Shown here in pieces: positions 8,201-16,640 of a DNA stretch of 64,000 nucleotides. The stretch is taken from NCBI GenBank assembly GCA_020848615.1, contig JADLHW010000059.1, positions 1 to 64,000 on the forward strand. The letters run 5' to 3'. Below the pieces are notes generated by a model that did no database searches, was not told where the DNA came from, and was given only the letters and a program-made list of their open reading frames with translations. Position 1 is the stretch's first letter. Each line of letters begins with the position of its first letter. Source of the stretch: Thermoleophilia bacterium (GTDB taxonomy: Bacteria > Actinomycetota > Thermoleophilia > Miltoncostaeales > Miltoncostaeaceae). Position numbers and translations under genes: made by a program.

Positions 8201-9667
8201 GTGGCTCCTCCTCAGCGTCGTGACATCACCGGGCCCGCGCGCGTCCGGTTCGCACCCAGCCCCACCGGCAACCTCCATGTGGGCTCCGCGCGCACCGCCC
8301 TGTTCAACTGGCTCGTGGCCCGCCACACCGGCGGCACGTTCATCCTCCGGCTGGAGGACACCGACCGGGAGCGCTCCACGCCCGAGAGCGAGGCGCAGAT
8401 CCTGCGCGCGATGGCGTGGCTCGGCCTGGACTGGGACGAGGGCCCGTACCGGCAGAGCGAACGCGACGAGGTGTACCGCGCCGCCATCGAGCGGCTCAAG
8501 GCGTCCGGTGCCGTCTATGCCGCGTGGGAGTCGGAGGAGGAGCTGGAGGCACAGCGGGCCGCCGCCCGCGCCGACAAGCGCGCCCCCGTGGTGCGGGGCC
8601 GCCGCGACTGGAGCGAGGCGGACATCGCCCGGTTCCAGGCGGAGGGCCGCAGGCCCGCCTGGCGGTTCGCCGTGGAGCTCGACGGGCGCACGGTCATCGA
8701 CGACTACGTCCGCGGCGAGGTCGCGTTCGAGCACGGCGCCATCGAGGACTTCGTGGTGGCCCGGTCCGACGGCACGCCCACCTACAACCTGGCGGCCGCC
8801 GTCGACGACCTGGAGATGGGCATCACCCACGTGGTGCGCGGCGAGGACCACATCTCCAACACGCCCAAGCAGATGATGGTCATCCGCGCGCTGGACGGCA
8901 CCCCGCCGCAGTACGCGCACATCCCGCTCATCCTGGGACCCGACAAGAAACGCCTGTCCAAGCGCCACGGGGCGGCGTCGGTGGAGGACCTGCAGGAGGC
9001 CGGCTACATCCCTGCGGCGGTCATCAACGCCCTGGCCCTGCTGGGCTGGAGCTTCGACGACAAGACCACGATGTTCACCGTGCCGGAGCTCGTCGAGCGG
9101 TTCTCCGTCGCCCGCATCAGCAAGAGCCCGGCGGTGTTCGACCTCAAGAAGCTGCAGGTCATCAACGGCCGGTACCTGCGGATGATGGACGACGCCACGT
9201 TCACCGCCACCCTCATGGAGCACCTGGTGCGCACCGGCTATGTCACCACGCCGGAGCAGGAGGCCCTGGCCGCGCGGGTGGCGCCGTCGGTGAAGCGCAA
9301 GCTGTCCACCCTCGGGGAGTTCGACATCCTCGCGGGCTGGCTGTTCCGGCCCCTGGAGATGGACCCGGAGGCGTGGGCGCAGCTCACCGCCGACGTGCGG
9401 CGGTCGATCCAGGTGGTGGGGGCGGGCCTCGGGCGCCTGGAGCAGCTGGAGGACTGGACCGCCGAGGCCATCAAGGAGGTCCTCCAGGATCAGCTGCACG
9501 TCCTGGGGGAGGACGCCCGCGGGTTCCTGGAGCCGCAGCGCGTCGCGATCACCGGGCAGCGGGTGTCCACCGGCATCTACGAGAGCATGGTGCTGCTGGG
9601 CCGCGAGCAGACCCTCGCCCGCCTGCGGGACACGCTGGCCAAGCTCGCGGAGATCTGGGTGGCCTGA
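8201..9667 (+). CDS. gltX: Glutamyl-tRNA synthetase
   Basis: A 488-residue class I aminoacyl-tRNA synthetase that charges tRNA-Glu (and possibly tRNA-Gln, if the non-discriminating form). The HIGH-type signature is FAPSPTGNLHVGSART near the N-terminus and the KMSKS-type loop is KKRLSKRHG. The acceptor end-binding region with LEDTDRERS and the helical anticodon-binding C-terminal domain are present. Length is typical. GTG at 8201 is chosen because the first conserved residues follow shortly and a TATCCT box lies 6 nt upstream. The stop TGA shares one base with the ATG of the next gene. Confidence 0.96.
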   Translation: MAPPQRRDITGPARVRFAPSPTGNLHVGSARTALFNWLVARHTGGTFILRLEDTDRERSTPESEAQILRAMAWLGLDWDEGPYRQSERDEVYRAAIERLKASGAVYAAWESEEELEAQRAAARADKRAPVVRGRRDWSEADIARFQAEGRRPAWRFAVELDGRTVIDDYVRGEVAFEHGAIEDFVVARSDGTPTYNLAAAVDDLEMGITHVVRGEDHISNTPKQMMVIRALDGTPPQYAHIPLILGPDKKRLSKRHGAASVEDLQEAGYIPAAVINALALLGWSFDDKTTMFTVPELVERFSVARISKSPAVFDLKKLQVINGRYLRMMDDATFTATLMEHLVRTGYVTTPEQEALAARVAPSVKRKLSTLGEFDILAGWLFRPLEMDPEAWAQLTADVRRSIQVVGAGLGRLEQLEDWTAEAIKEVLQDQLHVLGEDARGFLEPQRVAITGQRVSTGIYESMVLLGREQTLARLRDTLAKLAEIWVA

Positions 9668-10134
9668 TGCGGCGGTTCCTGGACATGCCGGTCGCTCGCG
9701 CGCTCTCGCTGGGCGCCGCGGTCATGTTCGGCGTGTTCTTCATCGCCGCGGCGGTGGCCACCGGGTACTACGGGCGCGAGGGGGCGTCGGTGGTCGCCGG
9801 GGTCCTGTCGTACGTGTACCTCATGTTCGCGGTGGTGATCGTGGGCCACTGGTTCGTCACCCGGCCCCGGGGCGCGGAGCGGGCCGTGAAGGCCTACCTG
9901 GTGCACCACCCCACCATGGCGTCGTGGATCGGCGAGCCCCTGCGCGTGGAGGCGCCGCCCATGCCCGGCAGCGACGGGCCGGGCACGGCGTCGGTGACCC
10001 TGCAGGTGTCGGGGCCGGTGGGCAGCGGCACGGTGGAGATGAACCTCGCCCGGCTCGGCCGGGACTGGGAGGTGCTCGACGCGGTGCTCCTCACCGACGG
10101 CGAGCGCGTCCCCCTGGCGGCGCCCGGGCGGTAG
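9667..10134 (+). CDS. Small membrane protein with a cytochrome-oxidase-assembly (Coa1/Tim21)-like tail
   Basis: A 155-residue protein with two membrane segments (about 12-34 and 42-62: LSLGAAVMFGVFFIAAAVA and VLSYVYLMFAVVIVGHW). A soluble domain of about 90 residues follows with TASVTLQVSGPVGSGTVEMNLARLGRDWEVLDAVL, which resembles the Coa1-like domain pattern. That family match is a pattern impression, not a search result. The start ATG overlaps the gltX stop by one base, so the two are translationally coupled. Confidence 0.75.
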   Translation: MRRFLDMPVARALSLGAAVMFGVFFIAAAVATGYYGREGASVVAGVLSYVYLMFAVVIVGHWFVTRPRGAERAVKAYLVHHPTMASWIGEPLRVEAPPMPGSDGPGTASVTLQVSGPVGSGTVEMNLARLGRDWEVLDAVLLTDGERVPLAAPGR

Positions 10135-10311
10135 GCCCCCGGGCGGTCGGGGCGTCCGCTCACCCGGCGCCCGGCCGCGGGATGGATTCCCCGGGTCCTG
10201 CGGGTGGGATCGGCGCGCGGCTCAAGCCGCGGTGACGGGTGCCGAACCAACCGGGGTCCGGTCCTTCGGCCCGCCCCGCGGGGTCACCCCAGCCGAAACG
10301 GAACGCCCCTC

Positions 10312-11631
10312 ATGCAGGAACATCACCCAACCTCCGAGGCGGAGAGCGCGGTCGGCCGGGCGGTCGACGCCCTCGGCAGCCTCCCGGTGCTGTCGGGCAC
10401 CGTCCTGCGGGTCATCGGCCTCGCCGAGGACCCGGAGTCGTCCACCGGCGACCTGGTCGCGGCGATGGAGTCCGACGAGGCGTTCGCGGCGAACCTGCTG
10501 CGGTTCGCCAACAGCGCCCACAACGCCCGCCCCATCCGCGCGAGCACGGTGCGGCAGGCGGTGACCCTCATCGGCCGCACGGCGGTGAAGCGCCTGGCGC
10601 TGGAGGCCGCGACCTACCGGTTCCTGGAGCACGTCCCGGGCAACGGCCGCCCGTCGCGCGGGCACATGCACATCCACGCGGTCGCGGTGGGCAGCACCGC
10701 CGCCGTGATCGCCGAGCGTGCCGGGGTGGGCGTGGACGCGCCGCACCTGGGCGGCCTGCTGCACGACGTCGGCAAGCTGGTGATGCCCATGGCGTTCGGC
10801 GAGGCCGCCGTGGAGGACCTCGCGGGCCGTTGCGCCGGCGGGGCGGAGCGCGTGATCGCCGAACGGGAGCGGTTCGGCACCGACCATGCCCTCGCGGGCG
10901 GCGTGCTGGCGGCGCGCTGGGGCCTTCCCGCCGACGTGGCGGAGGCCGTGCGCCTGCACCACGGCAGCCCCGACGCCGCCGCCGCCCCCACCAGGGAGGC
11001 CGCCTGCGTGCAGCTCGCCAACGCCGTGGTGGAGCTCATCGACGGGAACGTCCCCGACACCGCGCTGCTGTCACGTGCCCTCACGCGCCTGGGCCTGGAG
11101 GCGGAGGACCTGGACCAGATCGCCGAGCAGGCCCTCGCCGGGCACGGCGTCGCCCAGGGCAGCGGCATCGGGGAGCGGGTCGCGCGGCTGGAGGAGCAGG
11201 CCCGCGTGGACGACCTCACCGGGGTCCTGAACCGCCGGGCGTTCCTGCAGCACCTGAGAGAGCGCCTCGCCGACGGCGGCGGCGGGGCCGTCCTGCTCGC
11301 CGACGTCGACGACTTCAAGCGGGTCAACGACACGCACGGCCACCGTGTGGGGGACCTCCTGCTGGTGGAGGTCGCCCGCGTGCTGGCCCGCTTCGGCACC
11401 GCCGGCCGCCTGGGCGGCGACGAGTTCGGCTGCTGGGTCGCGGGGTCCGTCGGCGACGTCGAGCGCGCATCGGCCGGGCTGCGCGAGGCCCTCCGGACGT
11501 CCCTGTCGGGCTCCGCCGCCCTCGAGGGGGTGTCGGTGTCGCTGGGTCTCGCCGCAGGCCGGCCGGACGTGGACGTCATCGAGCTGCTCGAGATGGCCGA
11601 CGGGCAGCTGTACCGCCGCAAGGACGGTTGA
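10312..11631 (+). CDS. HDOD-GGDEF two-domain signalling protein
   Basis: A 439-residue soluble protein. Residues 10-240 form an HDOD domain (LPVLSGTVLRVIGLAED, VRQAVTLIGRTAVKRLAL) that still contains LLHDVGKL around 150. Residues 297-439 form a diguanylate cyclase domain with DDLTGVLNRRAF and an intact GGDEF at 368-372. The inhibitory RxxD site is absent. HDOD domains usually act as signalling or scaffolding modules, so this probably links an unknown input to cyclic di-GMP synthesis. The ATG at 10312 is the first in frame that precedes the HDOD domain. It stands between gltX and tRNA-Pro. Confidence 0.88.
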   Translation: MQEHHPTSEAESAVGRAVDALGSLPVLSGTVLRVIGLAEDPESSTGDLVAAMESDEAFAANLLRFANSAHNARPIRASTVRQAVTLIGRTAVKRLALEAATYRFLEHVPGNGRPSRGHMHIHAVAVGSTAAVIAERAGVGVDAPHLGGLLHDVGKLVMPMAFGEAAVEDLAGRCAGGAERVIAERERFGTDHALAGGVLAARWGLPADVAEAVRLHHGSPDAAAAPTREAACVQLANAVVELIDGNVPDTALLSRALTRLGLEAEDLDQIAEQALAGHGVAQGSGIGERVARLEEQARVDDLTGVLNRRAFLQHLRERLADGGGGAVLLADVDDFKRVNDTHGHRVGDLLLVEVARVLARFGTAGRLGGDEFGCWVAGSVGDVERASAGLREALRTSLSGSAALEGVSVSLGLAAGRPDVDVIELLEMADGQLYRRKDG

Positions 11632-11674
11632 GGGGTCCGCCATCCGGACGTCCGCTACGGTTCCCCGGCAGGTT

Positions 11675-11748
11675 CGGGACGTGGCGCAGTCTGGTAGCGC
11701 ACCGGCTTTGGGTGCCGGGGGTCGGCGGTTCGAATCCGCCCGTCCCGA
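11675..11748 (+). tRNA. tRNA-Pro (anticodon TGG)
   Basis: A 74-nt cloverleaf: acceptor CGGGACG/CGTCCCG, anticodon stem CCGGC/GCCGG, loop TTTGGGT giving TGG, T-loop GTTCGAATC, and discriminator A. CCA is not encoded. A TACGGT box at 11656-11661 is a likely promoter element. Confidence 0.95.
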
Positions 11749-11888
11749 TCGCGATGGACATGGGTTCCGGCGTCTGGCGCGGAGGCCTCCGGGCGGCACG
11801 ACGGTCCCGGTTGATACCAAGTCGGGCTCTCCCCTGGGGCGAAGGACGGCGACGGGGGGTTCCGGCCGGTTGGCCCGGCGGAGGGGTG

Positions 11889-12095
11889 ATGGGCAGCCGA
11901 ACGACGTGTCAGGTGACCGCGACCCGCAGCGAGCGGTGGTGGGCCCTGGAGACCGAAGGGGCCCCGGGCGCCCCGTCCCAGGCGAGGCGCCTCGACCAGG
12001 CCGACGCGATGATCCGGGGGGCGCTCTCCATGGTCCTGGATGTGCCGGAGGACGGCTTGGACGTGCGGATCACGCCGTCCTGGACGGTGATCTGA
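11889..12095 (+). CDS. Small HicB-like/hypothetical protein, 68 residues
   Basis: Starts MGSRTTCQVTATRSERWWAL and ends DVRITPSWTVI. The order (a short beta strand with Trp residues, a helix QARRLDQADAMIRGAL, then DVPEDGLDVRITP) resembles the partial RNase-H-like fold of HicB-type antitoxins and its solitary actinobacterial relatives. No HicA-like toxin gene is next to it, so toxin-antitoxin function is not supported. GGAGGGGTG directly precedes the ATG. Confidence 0.65.
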   Translation: MGSRTTCQVTATRSERWWALETEGAPGAPSQARRLDQADAMIRGALSMVLDVPEDGLDVRITPSWTVI

Positions 12096-12153
12096 CCGAG
12101 GAGTCGACGCCGAGTGCACGCCCGAACGGCGCCGGGCGCGCGGGTCCGGGCCC

Positions 12154-12762
12154 TCAGCCGGGGGTGAGGAGCCCCCGCACCTCGCCGTCGCTGACCTGGT
12201 GGAAGTCGTCGTACCAGCGCGAGACGGCCACCATGTTGCGGGGGACCAGGGCGCACACCACCTCGTCGGCCTCCCCGCGGAGGGCGCGCAGTGTGTCGGC
12301 GGGCCCCACCGGGACGGCGACCACGACACGTCGGCAGCCGGCGCCCCGCACCGACCGGGCGGCGGCGACCATGGTGGCGCCCGTCGCGAGGCCGTCGTCC
12401 ACGAGCACCACGTCCCGGCCGGCCACCGGGTGGGGCGGGCGCCCGTCCCGCAGGCGCCGCTCCATGGCGGCGGCGTCCGCGGCGGCCCGCTCGGCGACCG
12501 CCTCGATGCCCGGCACCGCCTGCCGCAGGTACCGGGTGCCGTCGGCGGTCACGGCGCCCAGGGCGTACTCGGGCTGCTGGGGGTGCCCCACCTTGCGCAC
12601 CACCAGCACGTCCAGCCGCCCGCCGAGCGCGGCGGCCACCTCCGCGGCGACCGGGACGCCGCCGCGCGCCAGTCCCAGCACCAGCGGATCCGTGAGGGCG
12701 GTGCCGGCGAGCGCACGGGCCACGGCCCGTCCGGCGTCCGCGCGGTCCCGAAAGGCGGTCAC
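12154..12762 (-). CDS. Phosphoribosyltransferase domain protein
   Basis: A 202-residue protein of the type I phosphoribosyltransferase superfamily. The PRPP-binding loop is DVVLVDDGLATGATMVAAA, and upstream are VLGLARGGVPVAAEVA and VLVVRKVGHPQQPEYALGAV. This is the stand-alone actinobacterial group often fused to or found near hydrolases, whose substrate is not known. GTG at 12762 is selected because CACGGGAG lies at the right spacing. It is divergent from the histidine kinase gene, with starts 59 nt apart. Confidence 0.85.
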   Translation of the reverse strand: MTAFRDRADAGRAVARALAGTALTDPLVLGLARGGVPVAAEVAAALGGRLDVLVVRKVGHPQQPEYALGAVTADGTRYLRQAVPGIEAVAERAAADAAAMERRLRDGRPPHPVAGRDVVLVDDGLATGATMVAAARSVRGAGCRRVVVAVPVGPADTLRALRGEADEVVCALVPRNMVAVSRWYDDFHQVSDGEVRGLLTPG

Positions 12763-12821
12763 CGTGGTCTCCCGTGTCCCGCGGAGGGTGTACCGTGGCC
12801 GCAGTTCCCGGGGACCAGGCG

Positions 12822-14930
12822 ATGCCACAGCACTCCACGACACGGCGACGGACGGCGGCTCGCAGGGCGGCCACGCCATCCGCGCGCCTCAGGGACGCCC
12901 GCAGCGCCCTGGGCCTGGAGGGATGCATGCTGGTGCGCATCGCCGAGTCCGGGCCGCCGGAGATCCACACCGGCACGCGGCGCCGTCCCCCGGAGCCCAC
13001 CGCCGCCGCCGTGCGTGCCCTGGAATCGGTTGCCCGCGGCCGCCGCGGACTCGGGGTGTGGCGCGTGGGGTCCGCCCGGCACGAGGCCGTGATGGGCCTG
13101 TGGGGCGCCCACCGCCCCGCCGCGCACGGCACGGCGTTCGCGGCCCGGCTCACCCCCGCCTCCGAACCCGTCACCGAGCTGCTGGTGGGCGTGCACGCCG
13201 CCCCGGACCTGCCCGCCGAGACCCTCGCGCAGCGGCTCTCCGACCTGCGGGCCCGCAACACGGCCCCGCCGCCCGTGGTGCCGCCGCACGCCGACGCCCG
13301 CACCGGCGAGCTCCTGGAGACCGGCATCCGCCTCGCCGCGGAGCCATCCCTGGAGGAGATCCTCAAGACGCTCCTGGAGAGCGCCCGGCGCCTGCTGGAC
13401 TCCCCCTACGCGGCGCTGGGCGTGCTCGACCCGTCCGGCACCGGCATCGAGCGGTTCCTCACCGCCGGGCTCGACCCGTCCACCGCCCGGCAGGTGGGGG
13501 AGCCCCCCACCGGCCGCGGCGTTCTCGGTGTCCTGCTGAGCGACCGCCACACCCTCCGACTGGACCGCATCGCCGAGGACCCGCGGTCCTGCGGGTTCCC
13601 GCCCGGCCACCCCGTGATGACCTCGTTCCTCGGCGCCCCCATCATCCACCGCGGCCGCGTGTTCGGGAACGTGTACCTCGCCGACAAGGCCTCCGGGCCG
13701 TACACCGAGGAGGACGAACGGGTCCTGGAGATCCTCGCCGCGCAGGCCGCCGCCGCCATCTCCACGGCGCGGCGCCTGCAGGAGGAGCACCTGCGCGTCG
13801 TGGAGCTCGAGCAGCTGCAGGGCACCGTGCGGGAGCTCCAGGACGTGCTCGCCCGCGGGATGAGCGAGGAACGGAGCCTCGAGGAGCTCCTGCCCTCGGT
13901 GGTGGGCCACGCCCTCATGGTGCGCGGCGTCGAGTACGCGTGCATCGCGGTCGCCGAGGACGGCGAGCTGGTGGTGCGCGTCGCCGAGGGCCCGTCGCGT
14001 CGCGCCCTCGCGGTGGGTGACCGCACCGCCGAGGACCTGGAGGTGTTCGCGGCCGCCCTGCGCCGCGCCGCCCGCTGCCCCGTCGAGGTCGTCGCACTGC
14101 GCGTCGCCGGCGAGCTGGTGGGTGCCCTGGGCGCCGCCGGCGAGGAGGTCGCCGAGGACGGCGTGCGGGCGATGCTGTCGGCGGTGGGCAACCAGCTGGC
14201 CCTGGCGGTCGCCAACGGCCGGGCCATCGACGCCGAACGCGAACGCGCCCACGCCGCCGTCGCCCTGCAGCTCGCCCGCGCGAACGAGCGGGCCACCGCC
14301 GAGGGGTTCCGCCGGGCGATCCAGGCGCAGGAGGCCGAGCGGGCCCGCATCGCCCGCGAGCTCCACGACGAGGCCGGCCAGGTGCTCACCGCGGTGTCCC
14401 TGCATCTGCGGGTCCTGGAGGACGTGGACGTCGACCCCGCGCACCGGGAGCTGCTCACCGACCTGCGCAAGGAGGTGGTGGAGGCCGCGAACCACCTGCA
14501 CGACCTCATCACCGACCTGCGCCCCGCCGCCCTGCGCGAGCACGGCCTGGCGTCGGCGATCGCCCAGCAGGCCATGCGGACCTCCGGCGGCACCGGCATC
14601 CACGCCGACGTGAGCGTCGACGCCCTCCCGGACGGGCTGCCGGAGGAGACCGAGGTCGCGATCTTCCGGGTGGTGCAGGAGGCCCTCACCAACATCGCCC
14701 GCCACAGCGGGGCCGCCACGTTCAGCGTGACCGCCGCCACCGAGGGTGATCTGCTGCGCGTGGTGATCGAGGACGACGGCCGCGGCTTCGACCCGGAGGC
14801 CGTCACCAGCCGCCACGGCCTGTCCGGCATCAGCGAACGGGTGTCGCTGCTCGGCGGCCGTCTGCACGTCGATTCCTCCCCGGGACGCGGCGCCGCCGTG
14901 ATCGTCGAGCTGGACCTGTCCCGCCTGTGA
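12822..14930 (+). CDS. Soluble GAF-domain sensor histidine kinase (NarL/DesK-type)
   Basis: A 702-residue protein without membrane segments. A GAF domain lies at about 165-320 (LGVLDPSGTGIERFLTAGL and FGNVYLADKASGPYTEEDE), and a second GAF-like region at about 350-480. A HisKA_3 dimerisation domain follows with the phosphoacceptor His in RIARELHDEAGQVL near 515. The ATPase domain has VVQEALTNIARHSGA (N box), EDDGRGFDP near 650 and GLSGISERV. Its arrangement suggests it senses a cytoplasmic signal or small ligand. The ATG at 12822 follows GGGGACCAGGCG, and a TACCGT box at 12791-12796 would give a short leader. The response regulator at 15329 is the likely partner. Confidence 0.9.
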   Translation: MPQHSTTRRRTAARRAATPSARLRDARSALGLEGCMLVRIAESGPPEIHTGTRRRPPEPTAAAVRALESVARGRRGLGVWRVGSARHEAVMGLWGAHRPAAHGTAFAARLTPASEPVTELLVGVHAAPDLPAETLAQRLSDLRARNTAPPPVVPPHADARTGELLETGIRLAAEPSLEEILKTLLESARRLLDSPYAALGVLDPSGTGIERFLTAGLDPSTARQVGEPPTGRGVLGVLLSDRHTLRLDRIAEDPRSCGFPPGHPVMTSFLGAPIIHRGRVFGNVYLADKASGPYTEEDERVLEILAAQAAAAISTARRLQEEHLRVVELEQLQGTVRELQDVLARGMSEERSLEELLPSVVGHALMVRGVEYACIAVAEDGELVVRVAEGPSRRALAVGDRTAEDLEVFAAALRRAARCPVEVVALRVAGELVGALGAAGEEVAEDGVRAMLSAVGNQLALAVANGRAIDAERERAHAAVALQLARANERATAEGFRRAIQAQEAERARIARELHDEAGQVLTAVSLHLRVLEDVDVDPAHRELLTDLRKEVVEAANHLHDLITDLRPAALREHGLASAIAQQAMRTSGGTGIHADVSVDALPDGLPEETEVAIFRVVQEALTNIARHSGAATFSVTAATEGDLLRVVIEDDGRGFDPEAVTSRHGLSGISERVSLLGGRLHVDSSPGRGAAVIVELDLSRL

Positions 14931-15328
14931 AACGGTGGTGCCGAGCTGGCCCCCGCGCCGGCCCGGCACCGCTCACATAGTGCGGGTTTCCCGGCGGGGT
15001 CAGATCCGGAAACCCCCGGTTCCTGCTGGGGCGTGCACCGGATGTCCCTCACACCGTGAACCGCCTCACCCGGGCCGACCCGGATGCGGGACCGGCCGGC
15101 ACGGTGGGAACGTCACCGCACGGCCGTCCTCAACGCGGCCGTTCGCACCGCCCCGCCCGCCGAAGGTCCGCGGCCTGTCCGACGGGGGCTGCCGATGGAT
15201 TGCGGGCGGGGACGGTGCACGGGCGCCGCGACTCCGGGCGGTCCCGGGGGCAGGTGCCGGGTGAACCGGGGGCACCGATCCGTCCGGCCGCTCATGAACC
15301 GCGCGCCGCGGGAGGCGACCCTTCCGTC
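14931..15328. other. Non-coding gap between histidine kinase and response regulator
   Basis: No convincing reading frame is seen in these 398 bases. Just after the kinase stop, GGTGCCG (14937-14943) and CGGCACC (14964-14970) can pair, a possible terminator. Further on, GGGTTTCC (14984-14991) and GGAAACCC (15008-15015) form an inverted repeat with a 16-nt spacer, which could be an operator upstream of the regulator gene. Confidence 0.5.
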
Positions 15329-15958
15329 ATGGCGACGACGACGGCCGAGATCCGGGTGCTGGTGGTCGATCCCCGCGCCCTGGTGCGACGCGGCCTGCGG
15401 CTGGTGGTGAACCGCGAGCAGCGGATGGCCGTGGTCGCGGAGGCCGGGACCCTCGACGACGCGGTGGCCGCCGCGGACGCGCACCCCGACGTGGCGGTGC
15501 TGGACGGCGACCTGCTGGGCCGTTCCGGTGCCTCCGCGGTCGCCGCGATGCGGGCGGCGGTGCCCGGCGTGCGGCTGCTGGTCCTCACCGGCGGCGCGGC
15601 ATCCGAGCGGCAGGCGCTGCGCGCCGGCGCCGACGCGGTGCTGCCCAAGCGACGTGCGTCGGAGGACGTAACCGGGGCGATCCGCGCCCTGTCGGACGCC
15701 GAGACCCGCGCCGCGGAGCGGCCCCACCGCGTGCGGGGCGCCGTCGCGGCGGTCGCGGCCCTGGGCCCGGCCGACCGGGAGGTGCTGCGCCTGGTGGCGC
15801 TGGGCCACAGCACGGCGGCCATCGCCCGCCACCTGGGCTGCGCGGCCGCCGAGGTGGATCGCCGCCGCCGGGCGGTCACCGCGGCGGTGGGGGCGGCGTC
15901 CCGGGCGGATCTCGTACGCCTGGCCGGTGAGGCGGGGCTCACCGGCCAGGGGGCCTGA
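15329..15958 (+). CDS. NarL/LuxR-type response regulator with an atypical output domain
   Basis: A 209-residue protein. The receiver domain (about 8-125) begins IRVLVVDPRALVRRG, has the phosphorylatable Asp in VAVLDGDLL, the Thr of VLTGGAASE and the Lys of LPKRRAS. The acidic pair normally at the start is reduced to one Asp (VVDPRA), as in some NarL relatives. The C-terminal 55 residues have LGPADREVLRLVALGHSTAAIARHLG, a LuxR-type helix-turn-helix in which several usual residues differ. It follows the kinase gene on the same strand after a 398-nt gap and probably pairs with it. Confidence 0.8.
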   Translation: MATTTAEIRVLVVDPRALVRRGLRLVVNREQRMAVVAEAGTLDDAVAAADAHPDVAVLDGDLLGRSGASAVAAMRAAVPGVRLLVLTGGAASERQALRAGADAVLPKRRASEDVTGAIRALSDAETRAAERPHRVRGAVAAVAALGPADREVLRLVALGHSTAAIARHLGCAAAEVDRRRRAVTAAVGAASRADLVRLAGEAGLTGQGA

Positions 15959-15967
15959 GGCGCAGGG

Positions 15968-16013
15968 CCCGGCGGCGGCGATCGGGGTTCCCGTCCCGAT
16001 GGCCGCCGCCGGG
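15968..16013 (+). terminator. Long two-stage hairpin after the response regulator
   Basis: CCCGGCGGCGGC (15968-15979) pairs perfectly with 16002-16013, and inside it ATCGGG (15981-15986) pairs with CCCGAT (15995-16000) around an 8-nt loop. It starts 10 nt after the stop codon. There is no T-tract, as is usual for high-GC actinobacterial terminators. Confidence 0.7.
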
Positions 16014-16168
16014 GCGTGAGCGCCGGGTGCCCCTCCGGCCCTCTCGCACTTTCCCCGGGTGCCCTCCGGGGATGGAACGAGTGTGCTCCGGCGCGCGGCC
16101 CGTGTCATGGGTGCGGCGAGGGAATGCCCAGCGGGGGGAGGGGGTCGCCTCGGCCACTGCGGGAGGGG

Positions 16169-16174
16169 TAGGCT
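16169..16174 (+). promoter_or_regulatory. Likely -10 box of mscL
   Basis: TAGGCT 41 nt before the mscL ATG. Unlike the leaderless genes, mscL then has a leader with AAAGGGAAA about 10 nt before the start. Confidence 0.4.
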
Positions 16175-16215
16175 GGCGCATCATCACACCCCCGCCCGAA
16201 AGGGAAACGCACCTC

Positions 16216-16602
16216 ATGCTCGCCGACTTCAAGAAGTTCCTGCTGCAGGGCAACCTGCTGGAGCTGGCCGTCGCGTTCGTCATCGGCGCCGCGTTCGCCG
16301 CCGTGGTGACCGCCCTGGTCGACAACCTCATCATGCCGATCCTCGCCGCTTTCGGCGGGAAGCCGAACTTCAACGACCTCACGTTCAGCATCAACGACTC
16401 GGTGTTCAAGTACGGCGCGTTCATCACGGCCGTGATCACCTTCATCTTCATCGCCGCGGCGGTGTTCTTCTTCGTGGTGAGGCCCGTCACGAAGATCATG
16501 GAGCGCAACAAGACGGCCGAGGATGAGGGTCCGTCCCAGGAGGAGCTCCTGGGCGAGATCAAGGCCCTGCTCGAGCGGCAGAACCAGCTGCTCGCCAAGT
16601 AG
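16216..16602 (+). CDS. mscL: Large-conductance mechanosensitive channel
   Basis: A 128-residue MscL, which forms a pentameric inner-membrane pore that opens under turgor stress to release solutes. Typical features: N-terminal helix MLADFKKFLLQGN, pore-lining first membrane segment LELAVAFVIGAAFAAVVTALVDNLIMP, periplasmic loop with GKPNFNDLTFSI, second membrane segment AFITAVITFIFIAAAVFFFVV, and a C-terminal helix (EELLGEIKALLERQNQLL). Length is normal. The gene is flanked by strong hairpins, so it is a single-gene unit. Confidence 0.97.
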   Translation: MLADFKKFLLQGNLLELAVAFVIGAAFAAVVTALVDNLIMPILAAFGGKPNFNDLTFSINDSVFKYGAFITAVITFIFIAAAVFFFVVRPVTKIMERNKTAEDEGPSQEELLGEIKALLERQNQLLAK

Positions 16603-16621
16603 GACGCACGCCGGCCGCTGG

Positions 16622-16640
16622 CCGGGCGCCCCGCGCCCGG
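16622..16640. terminator. Bidirectional terminator between mscL and the convergent EAL-like gene
   Basis: CCGGGCGC (16622-16629), loop CCC, GCGCCCGG (16633-16640): a perfect 8-bp stem. It lies 20 nt after the mscL stop and directly abuts the stop of the opposing gene, so it can serve both. Confidence 0.7.

Noticed and set aside
8102-9499. Minus-strand open frame continuing upstream of the 244-residue protein, opposite gltX
   Set aside because: It is a shadow of gltX in GC-rich DNA. Many such shadows occur opposite real genes and were left out.
11889-12095. HicAB toxin-antitoxin module
   Set aside because: The protein is HicB-like in layout only, and no HicA-type toxin gene is on either side.
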